64,000 nt of DNA from contig JAPFFF010000002.1 in NCBI GenBank assembly GCA_039105265.1, positions 5,518,001 to 5,582,000 on the forward strand, read 5' to 3'. The position numbers were made by a program, and so were the translations under genes. The first letter of the stretch is position 1. The number at the start of each line of letters is the position of its first letter. Source of the DNA: Tritrichomonas musculus (taxonomy: Eukaryota > Parabasalia > Tritrichomonadida > Tritrichomonadidae). Shown piece after piece: positions 29,161 to 39,356 of the stretch. Below the pieces are notes generated by a model. It was not told the origin of the DNA. It worked only from the letters and a program-made list of their open reading frames with translations, and searched no databases.

Positions 29161-31641
29161 ATGCAACCACTAACTACAAACTGCGATAGCCAAGAAGAAC
29201 AAGGAACTTTCGAAACAATTCGCGAACTCGATTACAATATATTCGATAAAGAAGGTGTTAAGCTTCCTTTCTCTTACTTCTATACTAACTCCAAATCCGA
29301 AACATTGCTGCATAACATAACATATACATTAAACATTAACGATACAGCCAATATCGATTTTACGCTTGGTGGAACAAACAATAAAGAGCTTAAACCATTA
29401 TGTTCTAGATTCTGCGATAATATTATTATCCATTTTATTATACCCGAAGATATTATAAAGAATAATAAAGCATTAAAGAATTATATTAAACGTAAGGGAA
29501 CAAACGACCAACCAGAAGAGAATACACCAAAGTCCAAAGAAGACCGACAATTTAATAAAGTTCTTAAAGAAATTACGCCATTCCTTGCTAACAATACAGA
29601 AATTATTAGAGAGTTATTTAATAAATTCGATATACTAATTAATAAGACAAGCATAAAGCCGACATCGTTTAAAGTCGATAAAGGAACCATTAAACAGTTT
29701 ATTAAAATATCTCTGCAAGATGTTCCACTAGATAAGGTTCTTAATATTGTATGCAATAAAGAGAGAATTAAAGAGTTTAACGATAATGGTATATTTATAA
29801 ACGATATCGAAATAATCCAAGACTTTAGCGGAACCATTAACAAGAAGGATGTTATAGATTATTTATTAACGAAGCCAGACTTTAGAAAAGAAGGAGAGGA
29901 ATCCATTAACAACAATACAACAGAAGAACCGATTAAAATAATTATAGATAATAATGCATCTGTCGGTTCCAATTGTTTAACATTTATAACGAATTCTTCT
30001 TTTGGTGCTGTTAGGTATAATTTTTATAATAAATTCGCGCAAGCAATAGAATCTCCAAATGTTCGAGGTAGTGTCGGAAACCATTACAGCCATTGGATAA
30101 ATAACCAAGAACAGATATTAAAGGATAATATTAAGAAATCTCTCGATACAGGTATTTTAAGATTAGAAATAACATATTATATCGATAACCAAGCGATAAC
30201 AGAAGAATACATTAACAAACACCTCGATTATTTTGTTTATATATTACCTCCAAATCTTATATTCTATAACAGTATATCCAAGCAATGGTCGCTATTACTT
30301 AATGCTATTAAATATAATCTTTGTGTTGTGGATTTGGATTATAACTTGGCTTTGTTCTCTTACTCGATAAACAAGCTAACAAACAACATAAACGGCTTTT
30401 ATATTAAGAACGTTAATACAAACAAGCTTTCGAACATACTTAAATTATATTCGTTTAATTATCCAATTATTCTGGTATCATTTAAGCGAACTATCGAAGA
30501 AGGAAACGACAATTTGCTTATTAAACAACGAATATATACAAAAGAACTAATAAACACAATAAACAAATCGTTTGTATTAAACGAACTAATAACTTATATA
30601 TCGAACGGAAATACTTACTTTACACCATTTATTACTAAAGATACAACCATTAAAGCCGAAGATGTAGGTTTATTAGATTGCCCGATTTGTCGCTTACGAT
30701 TACAACCAAAGAAGAACATAAACCAATTTACAACCTATAACATTCCTATAGTGTTTAAACCAATCGATAACATAAGCAAAATAACCAAACTGTTAAAGAA
30801 AGACAAAGAAGAGAATCTATTTAAAAATGCGAGAGAAGAATTAATAAACGAACTAATAAAACAAAAAGAAGAAGAGTCTAACCAACAGATACAAGATACC
30901 ACAAAAATAAAGAGTATGTTTATTAATTCGTTTAACGATACTCTTAATTCGAACAAACATAAATTAATCGAATTGGAGAACAAGACGCATTTATTTGTTT
31001 ATGCTTTTAAATTTATATTTACTCGATATGGGAACAAGGCTTTATTATTATGCAGTAAACAAAACAATATTGGTAGCGAATCTAATTTATCTATTTACTG
31101 GTCGGTTAATTCTGTTTACGATTATTTACGAGAGAACATTAACAAATGGACAGAAATAGCGAATAACATTTATGGCTCTTCGTTAGGAATACCTATAATG
31201 GAGATAGAAAAGGAAGGTGTCTATTATAATGCTTCTCGTAATCTCCGTGCAAAAATAAATATTGTTAACAGCACAACAACAAGAGACGAGATACATGTTA
31301 ACCAACCTCTAGAGTATTACACGAACACAGCAATAGATAAAGAAGTACCGAACAATATTAAAGACGATAATATATTAACACATAACAGTTATCGTAAAGG
31401 AAAACACGAACCAATAGATAAACTTGTTAAAGAAGGGGATGCTATCGAAATTTTTAATACTTTCGAATATAAAGGAAGCTATTTAATTAGTTTTCGATTA
31501 GATGGCAAGGAATTAACAGCAAAGAGCACTAGATTCCTAGACGATATAATTAAAGACAAAGAAAGTGTTTTTAAAGTTGTTGTTGGTGCACTAAAGATGC
31601 ACCCAATTAGTAGACGACATTGTTATTATTTTATTTCTTAA
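29161..31641 (+). CDS. 826-aa orphan protein of the palindromic element, left copy
   Basis: Large intact frame, identical at protein level to 44783-47263. No known domain is secure. Visible landmarks: FINDIEIIQDFSG at about 212-224; a conserved-looking block AVRYNFYNKFAQAIESP from about 283, followed by RLEITYY at about 334; CPIC (C507, C510) before a Lys/Glu-rich coil; and an 80-residue C-terminal module (about 745-826, KEGDAIEIF ... CYYFIS) that recurs as a separate fragment at 32942-33196. The D-F-S-G / Y-NK-F / RLE order faintly recalls rolling-circle Rep initiators; this is a weak inference only. Ile is often ATA and Arg often CGA/CGT, unlike nearby host genes. Probably the element's replication or mobility protein. 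Confidence 0.75.
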   Translation: MQPLTTNCDSQEEQGTFETIRELDYNIFDKEGVKLPFSYFYTNSKSETLLHNITYTLNINDTANIDFTLGGTNNKELKPLCSRFCDNIIIHFIIPEDIIKNNKALKNYIKRKGTNDQPEENTPKSKEDRQFNKVLKEITPFLANNTEIIRELFNKFDILINKTSIKPTSFKVDKGTIKQFIKISLQDVPLDKVLNIVCNKERIKEFNDNGIFINDIEIIQDFSGTINKKDVIDYLLTKPDFRKEGEESINNNTTEEPIKIIIDNNASVGSNCLTFITNSSFGAVRYNFYNKFAQAIESPNVRGSVGNHYSHWINNQEQILKDNIKKSLDTGILRLEITYYIDNQAITEEYINKHLDYFVYILPPNLIFYNSISKQWSLLLNAIKYNLCVVDLDYNLALFSYSINKLTNNINGFYIKNVNTNKLSNILKLYSFNYPIILVSFKRTIEEGNDNLLIKQRIYTKELINTINKSFVLNELITYISNGNTYFTPFITKDTTIKAEDVGLLDCPICRLRLQPKKNINQFTTYNIPIVFKPIDNISKITKLLKKDKEENLFKNAREELINELIKQKEEESNQQIQDTTKIKSMFINSFNDTLNSNKHKLIELENKTHLFVYAFKFIFTRYGNKALLLCSKQNNIGSESNLSIYWSVNSVYDYLRENINKWTEIANNIYGSSLGIPIMEIEKEGVYYNASRNLRAKINIVNSTTTRDEIHVNQPLEYYTNTAIDKEVPNNIKDDNILTHNSYRKGKHEPIDKLVKEGDAIEIFNTFEYKGSYLISFRLDGKELTAKSTRFLDDIIKDKESVFKVVVGALKMHPISRRHCYYFIS

Positions 31642-31642
31642 A

Positions 31643-31752
31643 GCAGGAAGCAGACATAACCAAATATTATAACAATTAATTGCTACTTTTAAGATTTATA
31701 CAATATTCTATTTTTGGAATCCACAAAGGAACAACATTATTAGAAACGCATA
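31643..31752 (+). repeat. 3' flank repeat of the 826-aa gene
   Basis: Non-coding sequence immediately after the stop, including AATTGCTACTTTT and GGAATCCACAAAGGAACAAC. It recurs directly at about 33467-33595 with modest divergence, and partly near 36110-36175. The repeat marks the ends of former 826-type gene units. Confidence 0.7.
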
Positions 31753-31849
31753 GAGTGACCCATTTACATTATCCAGGTGGCAAATTCTACCATCTCTAAA
31801 ACGCGACCATATAAAGCAACATTTTTGCTGTTTAGAGGTTTTATAGTAT

Positions 31850-32030
31850 ATCCATTAATATATCCAACAATATATCCAACAATATATCCATTAATATATC
31901 CAACAATATATCCAACAATATATCCACCAATACAATCCAATAGTATATCTATTAATACATCCACTATTATATCCACTTATGGAACACCCAACAATATATC
32001 CACTAATACATCCACTTATAATATATCCAT
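31850..32030. repeat. Short ATATATCCAAC-type array, left arm
   Basis: Imperfect 12-bp repeats (CAATATATCCAA) grading into variants such as ATACATCCACT. The mirror copy is at 44395-44575. Confidence 0.8.
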
Positions 32031-32154
32031 GCGAGCTATATTACATAAAGATATAGAGGTATCTAACTAGACAGGTATCTAACAAAGCATAGAGGTATCG
32101 TATAAAACCAATAGGTATCGCACAAAACCATATACTCTATATACTACTAACTAT

Positions 32155-32885
32155 ATACCAACTACATACTAACTATATACTACTACTAACTATATACTAC
32201 TACTAACTATATACTACTACTAACTATATACTACTACTAACTATATACTACTACTAACTATATACTACTACTAACTATATACTACTACTAACTATATACT
32301 ACTACTAACTATATACTACTACTAACTATATACTACTACTAACTATATACTACTACTAACTATATACTACTACTAACTATATACTACTACTAACTATATA
32401 CTACTACTAACTATATACTACTACTAACTATATACTACTACTAACTATATACTACTACTAACTATATACTACTACTAACTACTACTACTACTACTAACTA
32501 TATACTACTACTAACTATATACTACTACTAACTATATACTACTACTAACTATATACTACTACTAACTATATACTACTACTAACTATATACTACTACTAAC
32601 TATATACTACTACTACTACTACTACTACTAACTATATACTACTACTAACTATATACTACTACTAACTATATACTACTACTAACTATATACTACTACTAAC
32701 TATATACTACTACTAACTATATACTACTACTAACTATATACTACTACTAACTATATACTACTACTAACTATATACTACTACTAACTATATACTACTACTA
32801 ACTATATACTACTACTAACTATATACTACTACTAACTATATACTACTACTAACTATATACTACTACTAACTATATACTACCTACA
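32155..32885. repeat. 17-bp array (TATATACTACTACTAAC), left arm
   Basis: About 42 nearly perfect tandem copies, with two local ACT expansions (near 32480 and 32610). The mirror array at 43625-44275 is about 80 bp shorter and lacks those expansions. Confidence 0.95.
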
Positions 32886-32941
32886 TACTAATTACATATT
32901 AACAATATACAAGTTATATACCTTATATACAAACTATATGC

Positions 32942-33196
32942 AAAAAGATAGACGACGATGTTAAACTAGGAGATACAGTTAAGATATTTGGGTACAAACT
33001 ACTTAAAAGTTCGTTATTAATACGTTGTTCTATTAATAGCGGAGACCTAAAAAATTATATAGCGACATACTGGCTTAAGGAAATTATCCTTGGTAAACTT
33101 AAATCTACAAAAATAACCAATTGTATAGAAGCTGTTGTTGGACCCACTAAGACCACACCACAAAAACAGAAATGCTATATTTATGTGGTTAGCTAA
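32942..33196 (+). pseudogene. Fragment: C-terminal module of an 826-aa paralogue, left arm
   Basis: An open frame without a start codon reads IDDDVKLGDTVKIF ... EAVVGPTKTTPQKQKCYIYVVS and ends at a stop. It aligns along its length with the last 80 residues of the 826-aa protein (DKLVKEGDAIEIF ... FKVVVGALK ... HCYYFIS) at clearly diverged but homologous level. It is a relic of a second, older family member whose body is missing. Confidence 0.7.
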
Positions 33197-33208
33197 AAAT
33201 AATTTATT

Positions 33209-33466
33209 CTATTCTCCATCTAGTACTGTCGATGCAGACATACAATATAAAATGTCGTCGTCTTGTCTATCGAAGAATAAGATGCGATACTTCTTAATAA
33301 ACACACCAGGGAATGTAAAACTATATTTTCCTTTAATAGTAGAATATTTATGTACTTTTCCTTTTGGGTCCTTAATTAAAACATAGTTGTTGTAATCTTG
33401 GATAGTGCATCCATTAAAAGTAAATGTTCTCTCTGTTGGTATCTGTATGGTATCTTTAAAAGACAT
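33209..33466 (-). CDS. 85-aa orphan protein of the palindromic element, left copy
   Basis: A small basic protein starting MSFKDTIQIPTERTFTFNG, ATG-initiated, no membrane segment, with no recognised domain. It is probably a small beta-rich protein (alternating hydrophobics: YSFTFPGVFIKKYRILFF). It lies convergent to the C-terminal fragment, wedged between that fragment's stop and the repeated 3' flank (33467-33595), so it may have been captured there. An identical copy is at 43043-43300. Function unknown. Confidence 0.55.
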   Translation of the reverse strand: MSFKDTIQIPTERTFTFNGCTIQDYNNYVLIKDPKGKVHKYSTIKGKYSFTFPGVFIKKYRILFFDRQDDDILYCMSASTVLDGE

Positions 33467-33739
33467 TTATGCGGAAATAAAAATAACCAAATACTATAAC
33501 GAATATTTGCGACACGATTAATTGCTACTTTTTAAAATTTATAACTATATTTTATTTTTGGAATCCACAAAGGAACAACATTGTAAGAAACACATAGAGG
33601 AACCTATATGCAATATCTGGTGTGTAGGAAAATCGACGGACCCAATAAATAAAGTTGCCAACGATGCGATTAATTAGATTTCCTTCCACATTCCATTTCG
33701 AACATATTACTACCATACATTTCCAGGTTGTGTATTTGT

Positions 33740-33970
33740 TAGTATTTGTAAGATACATCTATGGTTATAGAATACATCTATATTTATAGAATACATTTGC
33801 TGTTGGTGCGATACATTTACGGCTTGTAGGATACATCTAAGGTTTGTGCGATACATTTGCAATTTTTGGGATACATTTGCGGCTTGTGCGATACATTTAC
33901 GGTTTGTGCGATACATTTGCAATTTTTGGGATACATTTGCGGCTTGTGCGATACATTTACGGTTTGGGTA
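33740..33970. repeat. About 20-bp array (GATACATTTGCGGCTTGTGC type), left arm
   Basis: Some ten imperfect copies with a 60-bp higher-order repeat (two identical triplets at about 33848-33967). Mirror copy at 42540-42765. Flanking frames are open only because of the periodicity. Confidence 0.85.
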
Positions 33971-34079
33971 TTTGTTTATTTTTTGGAACACACAGAGAAA
34001 AGTATTATTAGGTAATTTTAAAAACATATACGAAAAATAGAGAAAATAGACGAAATATATAGAAACGCATAATTGTACC

Positions 34080-35980
34080 AATAGCAACAACAACTAAAAC
34101 AACAACAACAACCATATACACCAACAGCAGCAATAACTACAACAACAACTAAAACAACAACAACAACAACCATATGCACCAATAACTAAAACAACTATAC
34201 ACACCAACAGCAATTACAACTACAACAACCATATGTGCTAATAGCAACAACAACTATATGCACCAATAGCAACAATAACTAAAACAACTATATGCACTAA
34301 TAGCATTAACGGCAACAACTACAACAACCATATGCACCAATAACTAAAACAACTATAACACCAATAACAACAACAACTAAAATAACTATATGCACCAATA
34401 GTAATAACAACTAAAACAACTATATGCACCAATAGCAACAACAACCATATGTGCTAATAGCAGCAATAGCAACAATAACTAAAACAATTATAACAGCAAT
34501 AGCAACAATAACTAAACAACTATAACACCAATAACAACAACAACTAAAATAACTATATGCACCAATAGTAATAACAACTAAAACAACTATATGCACCAAT
34601 AGCAACAACAACCATATGTGCTAATAGCAACAATAGCAACAATAACTAAAACAACTATTTGCATTAATAGCAACAACAACCATATGCACTAATAGAGCAA
34701 ATAGCAACAACAACTAAAACAACAACTATATGCACCAATAACTAAAACAACTAAAACAACTATATATACCAATAGCAACAACAACTACAACAACAACTAT
34801 ATGCATTAATAGCAACAACAACCATATGCACTAATAGAGCCAATAGCAACAACAACTAAAACAACAACTATACGCACCAATAGCAATAACAACTAAAGCA
34901 ACCATATGCGCTAATAGCAACAACAACTAAAACAACTATATATACCAATAGCAACAACAACTATATGCATTAATAGCAACAACAACCATATGTGCTAATA
35001 GCAACAACAACTAAAATAACTATATACACCAATAGTAATAACAACTAAAGCAACTATATGCACTAATAGCAACAACAACTAAAACAACTATATGCACCAA
35101 TAGCAACAATAACTAAAACAACTAAAACAACTATAACAACAATAACAACAACAACTAAAACAACTATATGCACCAATAGCAACAATAACTAAAACAACTA
35201 AAACAACAATAACAACAATAACAACAAAAACTAAAATAACTATATGCACCAACAACTAAAACAACTATATGCACCAATAGCAACAATAACTAAAACAACT
35301 AAAACAACAATAACAACAAAAACTAAAACAACTATATGTACCAATAGCAACAATAACTAAAACAACTAAAACAACTATAACAACAACAACTAAAATAACT
35401 ATATGCGCCAACAACTAAAACAACTATATGTACCAATAGCAACAACAACTACAACAACAACTATATGCATTAATAGCAACAACAACCATATGTGCTAATA
35501 GCAACAATAACTAAAACAACTAAAACAACTATATGTACCAATAGCAACAACAACTACAACAACAACTATATGCATTAATAGCAACAACAACCATATGTGC
35601 TAATAGCAACAATAACTAAAACAATTATAACAGCAATAGCAACAATAACTAAACAACTATAACAACAATAACAACAACAACTAAAATAACTATATGCACC
35701 AATAGTAATAACAACTAAAGCAACCATATACACCAATAACAACAACAACTACAACAACAACTATATGCGACAATAGCAACAATAACTAAAACAACTACAA
35801 CAACCATATGCATTAATAGCACCAATAGCAATAACAACTAAAGCAACCATATGCATTAATAGTAACAACAACCATATACACCAATAACAACAACAACTAA
35901 AATAACTATATGCACCAATAGCAATAACAACAACAATATGCTCTAATAGCAACAACAACCATAACAGCAACCATATGCAT
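34080..35980. repeat. CAACAACTAAAACAACTATATGCACC-type array, left arm
   Basis: About 1.9 kb of degenerate A/C-rich repeats mixing AACAACAA, CTAAAACAACTA, CCATATGCAC and AATAGCAA units. The counterpart at 39357-42430 is about 3.07 kb; part of the excess is an internal duplication there. Long low-complexity frames here are not genes. Confidence 0.92.
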
Positions 35981-35985
35981 TTACG

Positions 35986-36174
35986 ATGTATTTATATAAA
36001 ACCACAACTAGAACTTTAAATAGAGATGTTTATAAAAATATGGAGTACCTCGAAAATTTAATGCCATCGAATCTTATTTATTACAATTCTATCGAGAAAC
36101 AATTTAATTTACTTTATTTTTATTTTTGGATTCCTTATGTATTCTTATACACATTCCTCTGTATGGTTCTATAG
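35986..36174 (+). pseudogene. Fragment: central part of an 826-aa paralogue, left arm
   Basis: Reads NMEYLENLMPSNLIYYNSIEKQFNLL, matching the centre of the 826-aa protein (HLDYFVYILPPNLIFYNSISKQWSLL, about residues 353-379). It runs into a sequence resembling the 3' flank repeat. The mirror copy is at 39153-39341. It is a second family relic, so the arm has accumulated pieces of more than one paralogue. Confidence 0.65.
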
Positions 36175-36269
36175 CGAAATATTCCTTTTTCCAAAACCTA
36201 TTTCTTTGCTTGGTACTTATTTTGGTTTTGTTTTGTACCTTTATGGTTTTGTTTGGCATTTGCTCCGCT

Positions 36270-37640
36270 TGGCACTTATTTTAATACTTGTTTTGGTTAT
36301 TGCATGTTTTGGTTAATACTTGTTTTGGTTATTGCATGTTTTGGTTAATACTTGTTTTGGTTATTGTATGTTTTGGTTAATACTTGTTTTGGTTAATACT
36401 TGTTTTGGTTAATACTTGTTTTGGTTATTGCATGTTTTGGTTAATACTTGTTTTGGTTATTGCATGTTTTGGTTAATACTTGTTTTGGTTATTGCATGTT
36501 TTGGTTAATACTTGTTTTGGTTAATACTTGTTTTGGTTAATACTTGTTTTGGTTATTGCATGTTTTGGTTAATACTTGTTTTGGTTATTATGTTTTGGTT
36601 AATACTTGTTTTGGTTATTGTATGTTTTGGTTAATACTTGTTTTGGTTAATACTTGTTTTGGTTAATACTTGTTTTGGTTATTGCATGTTTTGGTTAATA
36701 CTTGTTTTGGTTAATACTTGTTTTGGTTAATACTTGTTTTGGTTATTGCATGTTTTGGTTAATACTTGTTTTGGTTATTGCATGTTTTGGTTAATACTTG
36801 TTTTGGTTATTGCATGTTTTGGTTAATACTTGTTTTGGTTATTGCATGTTTTGGTTAATACTTGTTTTGGTTATTGTATGTTTTGGTTAATACTTGTTTT
36901 GGTTAATACTTGTTTTGGTTAATACTTGTTTTGGTTATTGCATGTTTTGGTTAATACTTGTTTTGGTTATTGCATGTTTTGGTTAATACTTGTTTTGGTT
37001 ATTGCATGTTTTGGTTAATACTTGTTTTGGTTAATACTTGTTTTGGTTAATACTTGTTTTGGTTATTGCATGTTTTGGTTAATACTTGTTTTGGTTATTG
37101 CATGTTTTGGTTAATACTTGTTTTGGTTATTGTATGTTTTGGTTAATACTTGTTTTGGTTAATACTTGTTTTGGTTAATACTTGTTTTGGTTATTGCATG
37201 TTTTGGTTAATACTTGTTTTGGTTAATACTTGTTTTGGTTAATACTTGTTTTGGTTATTGCATGTTTTGGTTAATACTTGTTTTGGTTATTGCATGTTTT
37301 GGTTAATACTTGTTTTGGTTATTGCATGTTTTGGTTAATACTTGTTTTGGTTATTGCATGTTTTGGATAATACTTGTTTTGGTTAATACTTGTTTTGGTT
37401 AATACTTGTTTTGGTTATTGCATGTTTTGGTTAATACTTGTTTTGGTTAATACTTGTTTTGGTTAATACTTGTTTTGGTTAATACTTGTTTTGGTTATTG
37501 CATGTTTTGGATAATACTTGTTTTGGTTATTGCATGTTTTGGTTAATACTTGTTTTGGTTATTGCATGTTTTGGTTAATACTTGTTTTGGTTATTGCATG
37601 TTTTGGTTAATACTCGTTTTGGTACTTATTTTATTTGGTA
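36270..37640. repeat. 16-bp array (TTTTGGTTAATACTTG / TTTTGGTTATTGCATG), left arm
   Basis: About 85 units in which two 16-bp variants alternate irregularly. The mirror array at 38218-39045 is only about 0.83 kb, so the left arm is longer here, the opposite of the CAA/CTA array. Confidence 0.95.
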
Positions 37641-37758
37641 CATCGATGGATTTAATTGTTATTTTATTATTATTTCTAGTTTTGTTTATTTTTGGATATT
37701 TCTCTATTATTTATAATGGAATCCAATTTGGATTTTTTTGTATTCCATAGAGTTTTGC

Positions 37759-38078
37759 TTAGATTTACAGTATTTTCTCTACTTTTGCAGAGTTTCTTGT
37801 GTTTTCTTTAGTTTATCTACTTTTGCAGAGTTTCTTGTATTTTGCATAGATTTATCGACTTTTGCAGAGTTTCTTGTGTTTTCTTTAGTTTATCTACTTT
37901 TGCAGAGTTTCTTGTGTTTTCTTTAGTTTATCTACTTTTGCAGAGTTTCTTGTATTTTGCATAGATTTATCTACTTTTGCAGAGTTTCTTGTGTTTTCTT
38001 TAGTTTATCTACTTTTGCAGAGTTTCTTGTATTTTGCATAGATTTATCTACTTTTGCATAGATTTGCAGAATTTTTAT
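37759..38078. repeat. Asymmetric centre of the palindrome
   Basis: A 320-bp spacer made of direct tandem repeats (about 36-40 bp; core TTTGCAGAGTTTCTTGT plus GTTTTCTTTAGTTTATCTAC or ATTTTGCATAGATTTATC). It is not self-complementary, so the junction is not a bare hairpin. The arms resume at the mirrored AGAGTTTTGC / GCAAAACTCT boundary. Confidence 0.9.
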
Positions 38079-38217
38079 GCAAAACTCTATGGAATACAAA
38101 AAAATCCAAATTGGATTCCATTATAAATAATAGAGAAATATCCAAAAATAAACAAAACTAGAAATAATAATAAAATAACAATTAAATCCATCGATGTACC
38201 AAATAAAATAAGTACCA

Positions 38218-39045
38218 AAACGAGTATTAACCAAAACATGCAATAACCAAAACAAGTATTAACCAAAACATGCAATAACCAAAACAAGTATTAACCAAAA
38301 CATGCAATAACCAAAACAAGTATTATCCAAAACATGCAATAACCAAAACAAGTATTAACCAAAACAAGTATTAACCAAAACAAGTATTAACCAAAACAAG
38401 TATTAACCAAAACAAGTATTAACCAAAACATGCAATAACCAAAACAAGTATTAACCAAAACAAGTATTAACCAAAACAAGTATTATCCAAAACATGCAAT
38501 AACCAAAACAAGTATTAACCAAAACATGCAATAACCAAAACAAGTATTAACCAAAACATGCAATAACCAAAACAAGTATTAACCAAAACATGCAATAACC
38601 AAAACAAGTATTAACCAAAACAAGTATTAACCAAAACAAGTATTAACCAAAACATGCAATAACCAAAACAAGTATTAACCAAAACAAGTATTAACCAAAA
38701 CAAGTATTAACCAAAACATACAATAACCAAAACAAGTATTAACCAAAACATGCAATAACCAAAACAAGTATTAACCAAAACATGCAATAACCAAAACAAG
38801 TATTAACCAAAACAAGTATTAACCAAAACATGCAATAACCAAAACAAGTATTAACCAAAACATGCAATAACCAAAACAAGTATTAACCAAAACATGCAAT
38901 AACCAAAACAAGTATTAACCAAAACAAGTATTAACCAAAACAAGTATTAACCAAAACATACAATAACCAAAACAAGTATTAACCAAAACATGCAATAACC
39001 AAAACAAGTATTAACCAAAACATGCAATAACCAAAACAAGTATTA
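38218..39045. repeat. 16-bp array, right arm
   Basis: Reverse-complement counterpart of 36270-37640, about 0.55 kb shorter. Confidence 0.93.
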
Positions 39046-39152
39046 AAATAAGTGCCAAGCGGAGCAAATGCCAAACAAAACCATAAAGGTACAAAACAAA
39101 ACCAAAATAAGTACCAAGCAAAGAAATAGGTTTTGGAAAAAGGAATATTTCG

Positions 39153-39341
39153 CTATAGAACCATACAGAGGAATGTGTATAAGAATACATAAGGAATCCA
39201 AAAATAAAAATAAAGTAAATTAAATTGTTTCTCGATAGAATTGTAATAAATAAGATTCGATGGCATTAAATTTTCGAGGTACTCCATATTTTTATAAACA
39301 TCTCTATTTAAAGTTCTAGTTGTGGTTTTATATAAATACAT
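39153..39341 (-). pseudogene. Fragment: central part of an 826-aa paralogue, right arm
   Basis: Exact mirror of 35986-36174 at the protein level, with the same NLIYYNSIEKQF block. Confidence 0.65.
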
Positions 39342-39356
39342 CGTAAATGCATATGG

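Noticed and set aside
34080-35980. Open frames of 60-70 codons rich in Leu/Cys/Val or Val/Ile in the A/C-rich arrays
   Set aside because: They are periodic translations of tandem repeats and recur in any frame; no start context or non-repeat protein sequence.
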